Shown here one piece after another: positions 11,107 through 21,842 of a DNA stretch of 64,000 nt (position 1 is the first letter of the stretch; every line of letters starts with the position of its first letter). The stretch is from assembly GCA_947623455.1 (NCBI GenBank), contig OX392527.1, positions 34,898,201 to 34,962,200 of the forward strand, in the 5' to 3' direction. The notes below the pieces were generated by a model. It had not been told where the DNA came from and ran no database searches. It was given only the letters and a program-made list of their open reading frames with translations. Origin of the DNA: Mimachlamys varia. Its lineage: Eukaryota; Mollusca; Bivalvia; Pectinida; Pectinidae. Both the position numbers and the translations under genes were made by a program.

Positions 11107-13599
11107 CAAAATATTTCTAGATTAGACATTTTATGATACATTCGACATTCTCAGGACTCACTTGGATGTGTCATTAAGGAGAATATGTTATCGGTGTCGT
11201 ACGAGACTTTAGAAGGCCTTTTAGAGATCTGTAGTGGGGTTATGGTTCTCGAGATCTCATCTTATCATCCGTCCTCTCCCAAACTTTTACATTTTCCATT
11301 TTCCAGTCTGTGATATTTCCATTTATTGTACTTGTCCTTGATATAGTGCAGCAATTTATTTATGTTTATCTAATAATATTGTGTCCAGTTTGTTGACACA
11401 TGAATCTACCATAGATAGTTGGATAGTTATAAAGCATGTCTGCTTAAAACACATTTTTGTATTTCTTCTGAATGAATTATCAAGTATGTTTAGGAAGTGC
11501 TTCTATTAAACGACATACACTGCAGATGTGTAGATTATTTATCAGACAAACTGTAATCACTGGGATCCTTTGTTACGATAATACCTTTCATCATTAATGT
11601 TAAACACATTTTCACATTTTAATGACCTTGTATGTAACGAGGCATACTTCTGTTATTATAACTTATTTCACCTTTACCTAAAGTGGCTGTACATTTTGTA
11701 CCTTGTAAACTGAGCATGGCTTACAAAGAGCCATATTACAAACCGTTTCTTACAACCTCTATTTTGAATAAGTTCTTAAATTAACCCCAGTAATGTTGCT
11801 ATTTGAAGAATGATATTTCCGTTTGACATTTCTTAATATTCTAACAAATAAATGTCCTGAAACTGTGTATAGTATGAAAAATAAAGGTAGTGTATGATAT
11901 AGGCTTACTTGCAGTATTTTGTCCTTAATGCTAAGTTTGTCATGGAGACTTTTAAGAATAGGGTGTAGAGTATGATGTTTAACAAGTAGCTTCAATTTTT
12001 CAATATGTGTGGTTTATAGGGTCTAACAGAGAAAATACGGAAACATTGCACTATAATTGTGATAATTATTGTGTTTGAAAATTGATATTGTTTGTAAAAT
12101 GAACATAATGCAGAACATAGTGCAACATCTCTGGAGGTTGTATATTGATTTATCAAACAGAATAACTATAAACCAGTCATTATTTGCTGGTCTGTGACCA
12201 GATAATGTTAGTTAGGTATACCTTAATAGACCCAATATTTTAAAATATTTTATTGTAACATCTCATTCAATGGTTGATACAAGGGCCATACTGGGTTACA
12301 TAAATTAAGTACTGTATGTTTGTATCATGACACCCTACAATCATCCCTGTGGTATATAGGCTAGGCCTTTCCCAAAAGTGTTGTTATTCCCCTTGATAGG
12401 CCACAATGCTGGATACAAGATGGACTTCTGGGAAGTGTTTTTGTGATGATTTGGCGCCATGTGACAATTGCATGACGTAATTCCAATTTAGGACATCATA
12501 ATTACATGGCGCAAATCTGTTTCAAAAACGCTTCCCAATGTAGCCATGATATGGCAAACAAGGGAGATAACACTTTTAGGATAAGCCTACATATATTGTA
12601 TATACAACCAGTTTAGATGCCTTATTCTATTACACACTGTACCAGTTATCTGTCGTAGGATCAGAAAGTTATATTGCTCAATATTTGGGTCACTTAAAGT
12701 ATTCTTACCTGTGTTCACTATAACAGGTTGTGTAAAGTTGATACTTGAGTTGGCTATCTGTCTCAAAAACATTTTGCAATCACACATTTAGTAACTTTTT
12801 CTTCTTATATATGATATTGATATTGTACCTTTTCTATTGTTTCATGTTTAATTTGTGAAAATTTAAGAATTATAGTTCACGAATAATGGTCAATAACGCA
12901 GAATTTTCATCCATTTCCAACGGAATCTTGAACTTTGATAATTTGGTACATTATATTTTTGTGATAAACATATATGTAAAGTGTACTATGAAACAGAAGC
13001 CCCGGCAATGTTATTGTTGGTACGCTAATCATTAACATGACGTTCACTTGTTCAGCAAGCAATTCTTCATCAAATTAATATAAATTTTATTGATGTACGT
13101 ATAAATATGGATGTTTGGTCTTCACAGAAAACCTTCGCCGTCTATCTCATAGCATGTATTCCTTCAGTATAACGTAGAATAACATTCATCTTAAGACAGT
13201 GCTGATGACTGATAGCATAATCCAGAACATTCTTTGTTATATGGTCAGTTTAATTAATCGGGAATAATTTATTACAAACAGCAATTCCAGTTGACAATAT
13301 CCAAATAGGTTTTGCCCCATATCATGAATGTTGTTTGGATTAGACCAAGTATAAGTATGAACTACAATATGTAGTATATATATAAGGGTAATATACATCC
13401 TGCAGCACTGCTTAACTGTTACAGTAGATTTTGTATCTATGAAATATTTATGACATTTTCTAAATAAAATATTTTCAGAATGTTAAAAGAAAGCTTTTAA
13501 TAAAAAAATGTATATCAGTTGTTTGTATTGTTGTTCATTCAGATGATCGTAACTAGTGTTTACCTATGATACATTGAAACTATCATTCCTTACAGTTCC
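11107..13599 (+). other. Probable 3' UTR of the IQ-motif gene, then intergenic DNA
   Basis: AT-rich sequence after the stop codon. Candidate polyadenylation signals AATAAA are at 11847-11852, 11880-11885 and about 13464. No second gene, RNA gene or clear repeat was recognised. Which signal is used cannot be told from sequence. Confidence 0.45.
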
Positions 13600-14848
13600 A
13601 AGAATGTGTCTCCTTGTGAGTGTGTAAGCATGTATGTGTGCCGGAGATATTGGTGTACTTGCCTCCTTGTGAGTGTGTAAGTATGTATATGTGCTAGAGA
13701 CCGGGTATGATGGGGTACTTAATTCCTTGTGTGTGTGTATGTGTGCCAGAGACGGGGAATGTTGGTGTACTTGCCTCCTTGTGACTGTGTAAGTCTGTAT
13801 GTGTTCCGGAGACAGGGAATGTTGGTGTACTTGCCTCCTTGTGAGTGTGTAAGTATGTATATGTGCTGGAGACAGGGTATGTTGGGGTACTTACTTCCTT
13901 GTGAGTGTGTAAGCGTGCATGTGTGCTGGAGAAAGGGTATGTTGGTGTACTTGCCTCCTTGTGAATGTGTAAGCTTGTAAGTTTGCTGGACACAGGAAAT
14001 GTTGGTGTACTTGCTTCCTTGTGACTGTGTAAGTCTGTATATGTGATGGAGACAGGGTATGTTGGTGTACTTGCCTCCTTGTGAGTGTGTAAGGGTGTAA
14101 GTTTGCTGGAGACTGGGTTTGTTGGAGTATTTGCTTCCTTGTAACTGTTTAAGTCTGTATATGTGATGGAGACAGGGTATGTTGATGTACTGGCCCTCTT
14201 GTGAGTGTGTATGTGTGCAGGAGACGGGGTATGTTGGTGTACTTGCCTCCTTGTGAGTGTGTAAGCATGTATATGTGCTGGAGACAGGGTATGTTGGTGT
14301 ACTTGCCTCCTTGTGAGTGTGTAAGTGTGTATGTGTGCTGGAGACAGGGTATGTTGGTGTACTTTACTCCTTGTGAGTGTGTATGTGTGATGGAGACGGG
14401 GTATGTTGGCGTACTTGCCTCCTTGTGAGTGTGTATGTGTGGTGGAGATGGGGTATGTTGGTGTACTTGTCTCCTTGTGAGTGTGTTAGCGTGTATGTGT
14501 GCTGGAGACAGGGTATGTTGTTGTACTTGATTCCTTGTGAGCGTGTATGTGTGCCGGAGACAGGGAATGTTGGTGTACTTGCCTCCTTGTGACTGTTTAA
14601 GTCTGTATATGTGATGGAGACAGGGTATGTTGGGTTATTTGCCTCCTTGTGAGTGTGTATGTGGGTATGTGGGACGGAGATATAGGTGTACTTGCCTCCT
14701 TGTGAATGTGTAAGTTTGCTGGAAACAGGGTCTGTTGGTGTACTTGCTTCCTTGTGACTGTGTAAGTCTGTATGTGTGCTGGAGACGGGGTATGTTGCTG
14801 TATTGGCCCTCTTGTGAGTGTATATGTGTGCTGGAGACAGGGTCATTC
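13600..14848. repeat. 60 bp minisatellite, about 21 copies with shorter variants
   Basis: Unit contains GGAGACAGGGTATGTTGGTG then CCTCCTTGTGAGTGTGTAAG. Most units are 60 bp; several lack about 8-10 bp of the TG-rich part. Open frames on both strands across it (CxPPCECVS on +, SHKEASTPT on -) come from the period. Confidence 0.93.
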
Positions 14849-15240
14849 AAATATATTAACATATTTGACCCATATGACCAAGAAAACTGGCAAAGGTCAT
14901 TCATTTGAATAAACTTGTTAGCCATTCATCCAAGCATTTCACTTGCTAGATAGCATCACCCTAGGCCTTTTTGTTATTCAGAAGAACTTGTTTATAAAAG
15001 TTTTAAACATATTTTGAATACATGCCAAGGTCATTAATTTGAACAAATTTGGAAGCTTTATCCCAGCATTCTACAGGCCCAATATCAGAACCCTTGACCT
15101 TTTGGTTAGCAAAGAAGTTGTTTTTGGTTAGCAAAGAAGTTGTTTAAGATTTTAACACATTCTACCTCTCTGATGCTGAAAGTGGATCAACATCATTCAT
15201 TTGAACAAACTTGGTAGCCCCTCTTGCAGTGAAAGAAAAA
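14849..15240 (+). repeat. Decayed 145 bp-type units
   Basis: About three degenerate units related to the core of the 8.2 kb element in opposite orientation: AAGGTCATT...TTTGAACAAA, TTTATCCCAGCATTCTACAG, GCCCAATATCAGA and CCTTTTGGTTAGCAAAGAAG. A 20 bp segment near 15115-15140 is itself duplicated. An old fragment of the same family. Confidence 0.6.
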
Positions 15241-16474
15241 CTTATAGATGTCATTCAAAGATGCATACATAACCCTGGGTCATCCATTTTTTTTTGGGAG
15301 GGGGGGGGGGAAGTTTCTTTATATAAAGGAACATAATACTTTTAAGCATATGTTGTCTATAAGCAAGAATCATTTCAGAGTTGAATGGAAAAGCAATTAC
15401 AAAACAAAAGCCTGTCTCACCTCCAACCCCCCTGAGGCAGGGGAGTGAGGCCAAGATAGGGAGAATTGCTGAAATTTCAAGAACACTTTTGTAGGATTTT
15501 ATTTTATTTGTTCCTTTTTCAACAAAATAGAATTCATACTTTTTTAATAAGTTTGAATAATTAAATGATTAAATATAATGATATCAAAATTAAGATCTTA
15601 ACCTTCTCCATGGTACATGTACCTTGGGTAGTTATATTTTTTCAAAAGCAAAATGATTTAATTAATTAGTTTCTAACTTGGTTTACATGCTGATGTCCTC
15701 TTCACATCTCAGTCATGAAAACTTCATTGTATTTCCATGACTGTTAACTCTATAGTTTATCAATGAACAGTTACCGGTATGTGAAGATATTGTACTGCAG
15801 ATTTCTTTATTTTCAACACAATACAGGTATAGCACATTTGTGTTCTGAAGTATGAAAACTTCCAGATTATCCACAAATGTTCTCTACAGACAGCCTACAT
15901 AATGTGACAAAGAGATCATATGGTATCCTTTTAGTTTACATCTAATGTAATACTACCAATCACATTTAAGCATTGATTATCACTGATTGATTTAATTTAA
16001 GAATAAAAACATTCAGTTGACACTGCTGTATATACTCCATTATAATGCATACAGAAATATTAAACTTCAAATACCAGTAGACTGAAACAGAAAACATTTC
16101 AATATATCTGATGACATCATTTCATCATGTAATACACAGGAATGATCAGCATGTGAAACATCTGTTTATATCTGTAGTGGAAACTCATTAATCCGAGCTA
16201 TGATATTCCAGAAACTTCACTGTCTGGACACAAATGGTGCCCTGGATTCTCACTGCCTGGACACTCATGTGCAGGAATTTTAAATGCTTGGGTACCAACG
16301 TGTTGAAATTTCACAGTCTGGACACTGATATAGAACAAATGATAACCAAACATTTACTCAAAACTGTTCACTTGGAGGATGGAATCAAAAGCAGCTGAAC
16401 TAATAAGAATCCACTGTCAAAATGTTTCCGATGGAGACCCAGACAAGACATTACACATATAGTCAGTATGACAG
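15241..16474. other. Intergenic DNA and probable CCDC166 3' UTR
   Basis: It includes a T tract next to a run of about 12 G (15286-15310) and AT-rich sequence. TTTATT hexamers near 15806 would read AATAAA on the minus strand and could serve CCDC166. Nothing else was recognised. Confidence 0.4.
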
Positions 16475-19400
16475 TCAGCCAGTCTCCACTGTTGTTTCCA
16501 GAGCAGGGTTCGATTGTTCATTCTCAGCCTCACCCTCTGTTACAAGTCCAAAAGATTTGAGAACTTTATGCTGGCGAGTATTTCTCAGCTTTTTCAAGTC
16601 CTCAGCATATTGCTGTTCACGTAACAACTGTTTCCTCTGCTCCTCCAGCTCCCGTTTGTGTTCCTGATAAGCTCGCGTTGTCTTTATGAGTTCTAGTAAC
16701 TCCCTCCTTAGATTGCGGTTTTCCGTTTTGATTGCATTTGTATGGTCTGTGAGACACTGTATGGCCTCCTGAAATAGAAATCACAGGTTGACAGAATACA
16801 GCATACATTAACATTTTTAACTGTGGGAATTGGTTGGGAAACCACATAATTGATTATCGTTTGAAGATAAATTACTAATTATTGATTATGTAATCAGCTG
16901 GCTCCTATGTCACATTGAAATGTTCTTACAATCTTTTCATTGGATGTGGGGTTGTTTTTTTATCTCTAGATAGTGAAATGATCGGATAGCACAACAAAAT
17001 GATGGGATAGAACTCTAGCTCATGATATGTTTATAGAACAAAATGGCAGGCTACACACAAGACGAGCTAGCATCATAAGTATTTACTTAGCAAGCATAGT
17101 TATTGACAAACCTTGTTGGCCTTTTTCTGTAAAGTAGCAATTCTATTTTCTGAATCATTTTGGAATTCTCGTTTGTCGCGGAGGAAGGTGGACTTGAGAG
17201 ACTGGATGGTTTCCGAGTGTTTTGTCCTCATCTGCATCACCTCCTTCTCCAGCTCCTTTATCTTATTGAGTTGTTCTGTTTGTAGGGTCTGGTGAAGAAA
17301 GGACAATAATTATACACATTTAAAGTCTAATATTCCTGCATAGTTCACATGAAAAAACAGCTGACTAAAGATAGATCATTGATTGTATGTCTCCTATTTA
17401 ACAGTTCAAAGGTCAATCACTGCCCTAACAAGATATTCCTGAAAACACTGCACATCTTGGACCTTTGGCCGTGAAGTGAGGGTTATAGTAACCTAACGAT
17501 ATACATTATCTGTAGATGATGTATATAGGTATACTGCAAGAGTTTCAGATACAGCCCAACAAGATATTCTGGAAGAAGAATTATATTAATTTGCACTTAT
17601 TTCACCCTAGGCCGGTTAAGATCACAATGACCTATTGATAATGCAATGTACATACAACATATATGTGTGATGCAGTTACTGAAAATTTGCACATTTTTGA
17701 CCTTTGACCTTGGGTTCAAGATTACAATGATCTGATGACAGCATGTTTTCCATCATGTAAAGGTGATGCCGTTATACTACAATTTTCATATCTGGGATGT
17801 TTTTTTGCAACAATGGATAAAAGTGATATTAAGGGAAATTGACAATGACATTGAATCAGATGATATAACTTAACAAGAGCTTTCCAAGAGAGGACTTATG
17901 CCCCAGCATAAAGCTTTTCTATAATGAATATTAAACAAATAGCAGTCTTAATTTGACTTCATTAACGATGAAATGGATGTCCTTCAGAATTCTCATCTAA
18001 AAAATCAGTACCAGTAGTACAAATATTGATTGCTAATTAACAAGCCTCTAAAGAAATTTTCTTTCGGGTAGATCAATGGTCTTAGAAAGTAGCTCAGAGA
18101 TACCATACCCAAGGTATGATGTTCCAGTGATAAACTGTGTAGGAGATAAAGCCCTGACAAGCTTTTTCTTTGATATAGGTTAAAGGTCAAAAGGTAGGTC
18201 AGAGTGACCTACTTTTGATACATGACACACTCTGAACTAGTACTCAAAGAAGTGTAGGAAATTGAGCCATGAACTTGTTTCTTTGATGTAGGTCAAAGGT
18301 TGACAATATGAGTTCAATAATGGTGTCCATACTTGCTGACATAATTATATACTTTTAATAAGCTAGCTGAAATATGTACCTTAATTATAGCTAGCTGAAA
18401 TATGTACTTTAATTATAGCTAGCTGACATAAACATACCTTTAGTGGGGTTAGGTCTGCCAACTCATCTTTCGTCTTTTTCAATGAATTTTGTTTTTCCAG
18501 GAGCAAAATTTCAAGTGCTGTTCAAGAGAAGAAAGAAGTACTATCAACTGAAATAACAGTAATTAAGATGACAAGTTCAAAATTGAAATAAAAACGCATC
18601 AACTGCTTTTATTTTAAATTTTTATGCAGTAACATAATTATACAAGTTCTTCATTTGATAGTTATATATCATCACAAAAAACATTCATCCCTCATGATTT
18701 CAGGTGAAAGTATTCATAATAATATATTTATAAAGTAAATCTTACCCTGTTTCCTTTCATCAAATTCCTTTTCCATGATTTCCTTTTCCAGAAGAATATT
18801 GCGGATTTGTTGTTTGTTGTGGTCACTCAAGGTGATGATGGTTGTCTGCCTCTTGCTCGTCTTCTTTTCCATGTAACTCATGTATTCATGCTACAATAAG
18901 AGACAGGCATTTTGAATTAATTCGTTAAAAATCACTAAAGTTATTGAGCAGAAATTGTTTTGAGAAAATCTATAAAGGGCCATAACTCTGTAAATAATGC
19001 ACAAATAAATTTGATCATCAAACTTATCCAAGCTCTCATGGCAATAATCCTTCCTTTGAAATTTTGAATTGTTTGTTAAAAATGAACCCAGTTATTGAGT
19101 GGAAAATGTTTCAACAATCTAGGAAGGGCCATAACTCTGCTTAATTTTAAGGTGTATATTTTATACAGTATATCTATCTATATGATGGATAACAATTACA
19201 AATTGCTCTACTACTTACACTCTCATTGCGGACTCTGTTAGCCTCTTGTTGTAACCAATCATTTTCCTTTCGTCTGCATAATTTGTTAAGGATTCAAAAG
19301 TATCAATATTTATAAAGACTGATTGGGGACAACACATAATTCATCACCTTCACAAATCGTTATAAGAACAAATTATTACCTTTTAAAGTGAAATATTATA

Positions 19401-21603
19401 TGTGAAAACTTGAAATTGTAAAATCATGCAACAGCAGATCAACTATGATCTGATTACAAACTGTCAGACCAGCTCCTTCAGTGTTGTACATAATAGTTAT
19501 TTACCAGTATGGACTGTTTGGTTTGTAACATGATTTTTATTTTGTTTTTAACTTTGCCATCTAACTAGCTTGACCAATTTATATAATAGTAAATTTTATA
19601 CCAGGGCAAAGGATAGCATATCTTAAATCAGAGCAATTATATAAGCTGGGCTTGTAGAATTTTTTCACAGTCTATAGCTACCTGCAGCCAAGTTCCTTAG
19701 AATTTGAAAACTGATTAATTCAATCAATAAAACGGTACATATTAAATAATCTTGTTATACAGATAAAGATATCATATGTTTATAAGTAGGATGTACCAGA
19801 TAAGTGTTGTTTAATGGAAATTTAATGGATGCACGCTACAACAGAGTATTAAAGATATATTACATCCCTGAAGTGATCGCTCACTAGTTTTCCAAACTGA
19901 ATAATTGAGTGAGCATTAACAACTTGTGTTGGGAGACTATTCCATGTGTCAACCACTCTATATGTGAAAAACTTTCCTTCTCAGTTCTGTATTACAGCGG
20001 TTTTTATACATCTTAAAATTATGGCTCCTGGTTCAATGGTTGATGTCAAAAGAAAATAAGTTTAAGGTTACTCTGTTATCAAAAACTGTAATCAAGTCCC
20101 CTCACATCCTCCTACACTTCAGTGTAGGGAGATTTAACATCTGTATGTGCTCTCTGTAGGATAGTTCCTTCAGCCCTGGGACAAGTTTGTTGGTATCTCC
20201 ATAAGGCAAAGGGTAATAAGATTTTTATAACATATTAAGTTTGTTTTACGTGAATTCTGGATAAGCGATGAAGATACATTCTAAATGTTTTCAAATAAGA
20301 AAGGATACAAATCTTCAACTTTTTTCCTGGCATTTTCCAAATCTGTCGTCACCTTTTCCAATCTGAATAGAAATGATCAGAAGTTATGTGATACACACAA
20401 CAAAACAGTATACATAAGTAACAGCATCCAATACATTGACTGTTTTAATCATATTTTCTTATTTCCCTACTGGTACTATGGTAGAAAATTAAGTCATATA
20501 TATACTGATCTTATATCATACAAATAATAAACTGATATTCCTTACTCAAAACTGCAGGGTGGCTGATCTTTTAGCGAGACCTGTCCTGGAGTATTGAGCT
20601 CTACAATATGGTACCAATGGCAGCAAAACAACGTTCAGTTGTTGGAAACGGTACAAGGGTGCAACACCAAGTTCATTGCATCCAATTATCAAAGAGATAG
20701 AGCTCAGCAGCAGTGATGGACACACAGCTACTACAATCACTTCAGGACTGTAGATTAGACCACAAGACTATAGCTCTGTTCTATAAATGTGTGAAGATTA
20801 CAGGTACATTTAGTTGCCTCTTGCAATCATGAAATGGGGGCAGCAGGTACAATTCTTACACCCTACATGTACCTGCAGGGCAGCTAGTATACATGTATGC
20901 CATTTTAAAACTAACTGGCTAGTAACTGAAAAATCTGTAACTATATGATGCCTTCGATACCGCGCCTGTCTCTGTGGACAATGCACCACCCATAATGTAG
21001 TATACCTCAACACCTGCTACATATATTGTATATGCAAAAAGCAATATGCAAGTTACATATTCGAGACATCGATAAACACAGAGACTATAGACACCAGTTG
21101 CAAACCACTTTAACCTAAATTGCAACAGCAAATGTCTCTGGTGTCAAATAGTATTATTGAGTTTGTAAAATCAAACCAGCATTCTCCCTCAATGGCCTCA
21201 TCCACCGAAATGAAAGACACAGGGAATACCACTGAATACACAAACTATGTACACACTTATAATAATTTAACTTATATAGTCACTGGATCAATACGTTTTG
21301 GCAAAGACACTAAGGCATTTATATTCATTTTTAAAATTGGACTCACATTGAGAATAGTGTAAGAGACAAGAAAACTTGAATTGAAAGGGTAATGCTGCTG
21401 ATGAGATATCAGAAATAAGAGAGTTCCCAAATTGCTTAGATCAAAAGCATATCATAATCTTGGATTACTCACTCTTGTTGAAGAATCAGCTCTTTTTCTG
21501 TAGGCTCAGGGGTTGCTGGCTTTTGTTTGGGTTCATCACCGTCGTCATCTTTGCCTCCTTTCCCTTTCTTCCCTTTCTTCCCACCTTTTTTCTTTGGAGG
21601 CAT
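16475..21603 (-). CDS. CCDC166: Coiled-coil domain-containing protein 166 homologue
   Basis: Seven coding exons on the minus strand: 21603-21473, 20362-20309, 19273-19219, 18890-18746, 18517-18438, 17288-17112 and 16768-16475 (TGA). Phases agree at every junction; the product is 311 residues. An in-frame TGA two codons before the ATG fixes the start. It begins with a Lys/Gly-rich stretch (MPPKKKGGKKGKKGKGG) followed by an almost continuous coiled coil. Segments resembling vertebrate CCDC166 include YMSYMEKKTSKRQ, LEKEVMQMRTKHSETI, FLRDKREFQND and EAIQCLTDHTNAIKTENR. The vertebrate protein is longer through a Ser-rich tail that is absent here. Molecular function is not established; the Lys-rich start, coiled coil and promoter X-box suggest an axonemal or basal-body role (inference). 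It is divergently paired with LSM11. Confidence 0.88.
17650..18345 (+). repeat. Dispersed repeats in a CCDC166 intron
   Basis: At least two repeat segments. One near 17690-17730 carries TGACCTTTGACCT (17698-17710). The second (about 18050-18310) shares CCTACTTTTGATACATGACA and GTAGGTCAAAGGT with the copies at 10545 and 27960. A short duplicated TAGCTAGCTGAAATATGTAC motif follows at 18360-18425. Confidence 0.5.
19865..20215 (-). mobile_element. LINE reverse-transcriptase C-terminal remnant (CR1/L2-like)
   Basis: Minus-strand translation in changing frames gives LVPGLKELSYREHIQMLNLP, LITVFDNRV, YKNRCNTELRRKVF and TWNSLPTQVVNAHSIIQFGK. These match the typical end of non-LTR retrotransposon polyproteins (LPGLxxLSYxERLxxLxLPTLxxRR ... 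WNSLPxxVVxAxSxxxFKxxLD). Internal stops and frameshifts make it a dead fragment in the first large CCDC166 introns, in the same orientation as that gene. Confidence 0.6.
20555..20800 (+). mobile_element. Second LINE reverse-transcriptase remnant, opposite strand
   Basis: Plus-strand frames read ARPVLEY, then after a frameshift SSTIWYQWQQNNVQLLETVQ and KFIASNYQRDRAQQQ, then LQDCRLDHKTIALFYKC. This is the RPxLEYxxxxWxPxxxxxIxxLExVQxxAxRFI segment just after the RT core of CR1-like elements. Broken by stops. It lies in a CCDC166 intron and points away from the copy at 19865. Confidence 0.55.
20950..21085 (+). mobile_element. Possible GIY-YIG fragment of a Penelope-like element
   Basis: One frame reads HNVVYLNTCYIYC then KKQYASYIFETSINTET, which recalls the NVVYLITCxxCxKQYVGxTxRxLxxR signature of Penelope-like GIY-YIG endonucleases. 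Spacing between the cysteines is off and catalytic residues are not all present. Could be chance; kept as a weak call. Confidence 0.3.
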
Positions 21604-21842
21604 TTTTCAAAATAACCACAAGAATGGCGTCCTCGGTGACTACGGCAACAGGTGCTAGCTTTTATTTTAGTTTCGTATTTTTCATTTATTTTCAATTGCA
21701 ACACTGCTATTGCTTTGATGTAATTTTATATTTGTAAGATAAATATACATGTATGAAATTGAAGTGCTATTTGGATAAACATTATACCTTTCAGAGAATT
21801 CAAATAATACGAAACCTTGCGTCAATAAGTACTTTTAAAAAA
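21604..21842. promoter_or_regulatory. Bidirectional promoter between CCDC166 (-) and LSM11 (+)
   Basis: Only 239 bp separate the two start codons, so the core promoters and 5' UTRs of both genes must be here, unless transcripts begin inside the neighbour. No TATA box stands out on the CCDC166 side. The sequence includes an X-box (listed separately) close to the CCDC166 start. An upstream ATG in frame with LSM11 lies at 21753. Confidence 0.7.
21636..21649. promoter_or_regulatory. RFX X-box candidate
   Basis: GTGACTACGGCAAC fits the RFX consensus GTNRCCNNRGYAAC at 13 of 14 positions; on the minus strand it reads GTTGCCGTAGTCAC with a perfect GTTGCC half-site. It sits 33 bp upstream of the CCDC166 ATG, a position typical for X-boxes of ciliary genes. 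RFX factors cooperate with FOXJ1, also encoded in this window. Binding is not shown. Confidence 0.5.

Noticed and set aside
15297..15310. Run of about 12 G next to T tract as a G-quadruplex promoter
   Set aside because: A simple homopolymer with no nearby gene start; probably low-complexity or assembly-sensitive sequence.
21753..21842. Upstream in-frame ATG as LSM11 start
   Set aside because: The extra 30 residues are not like the family, and the ATG at 21843 has a better context.
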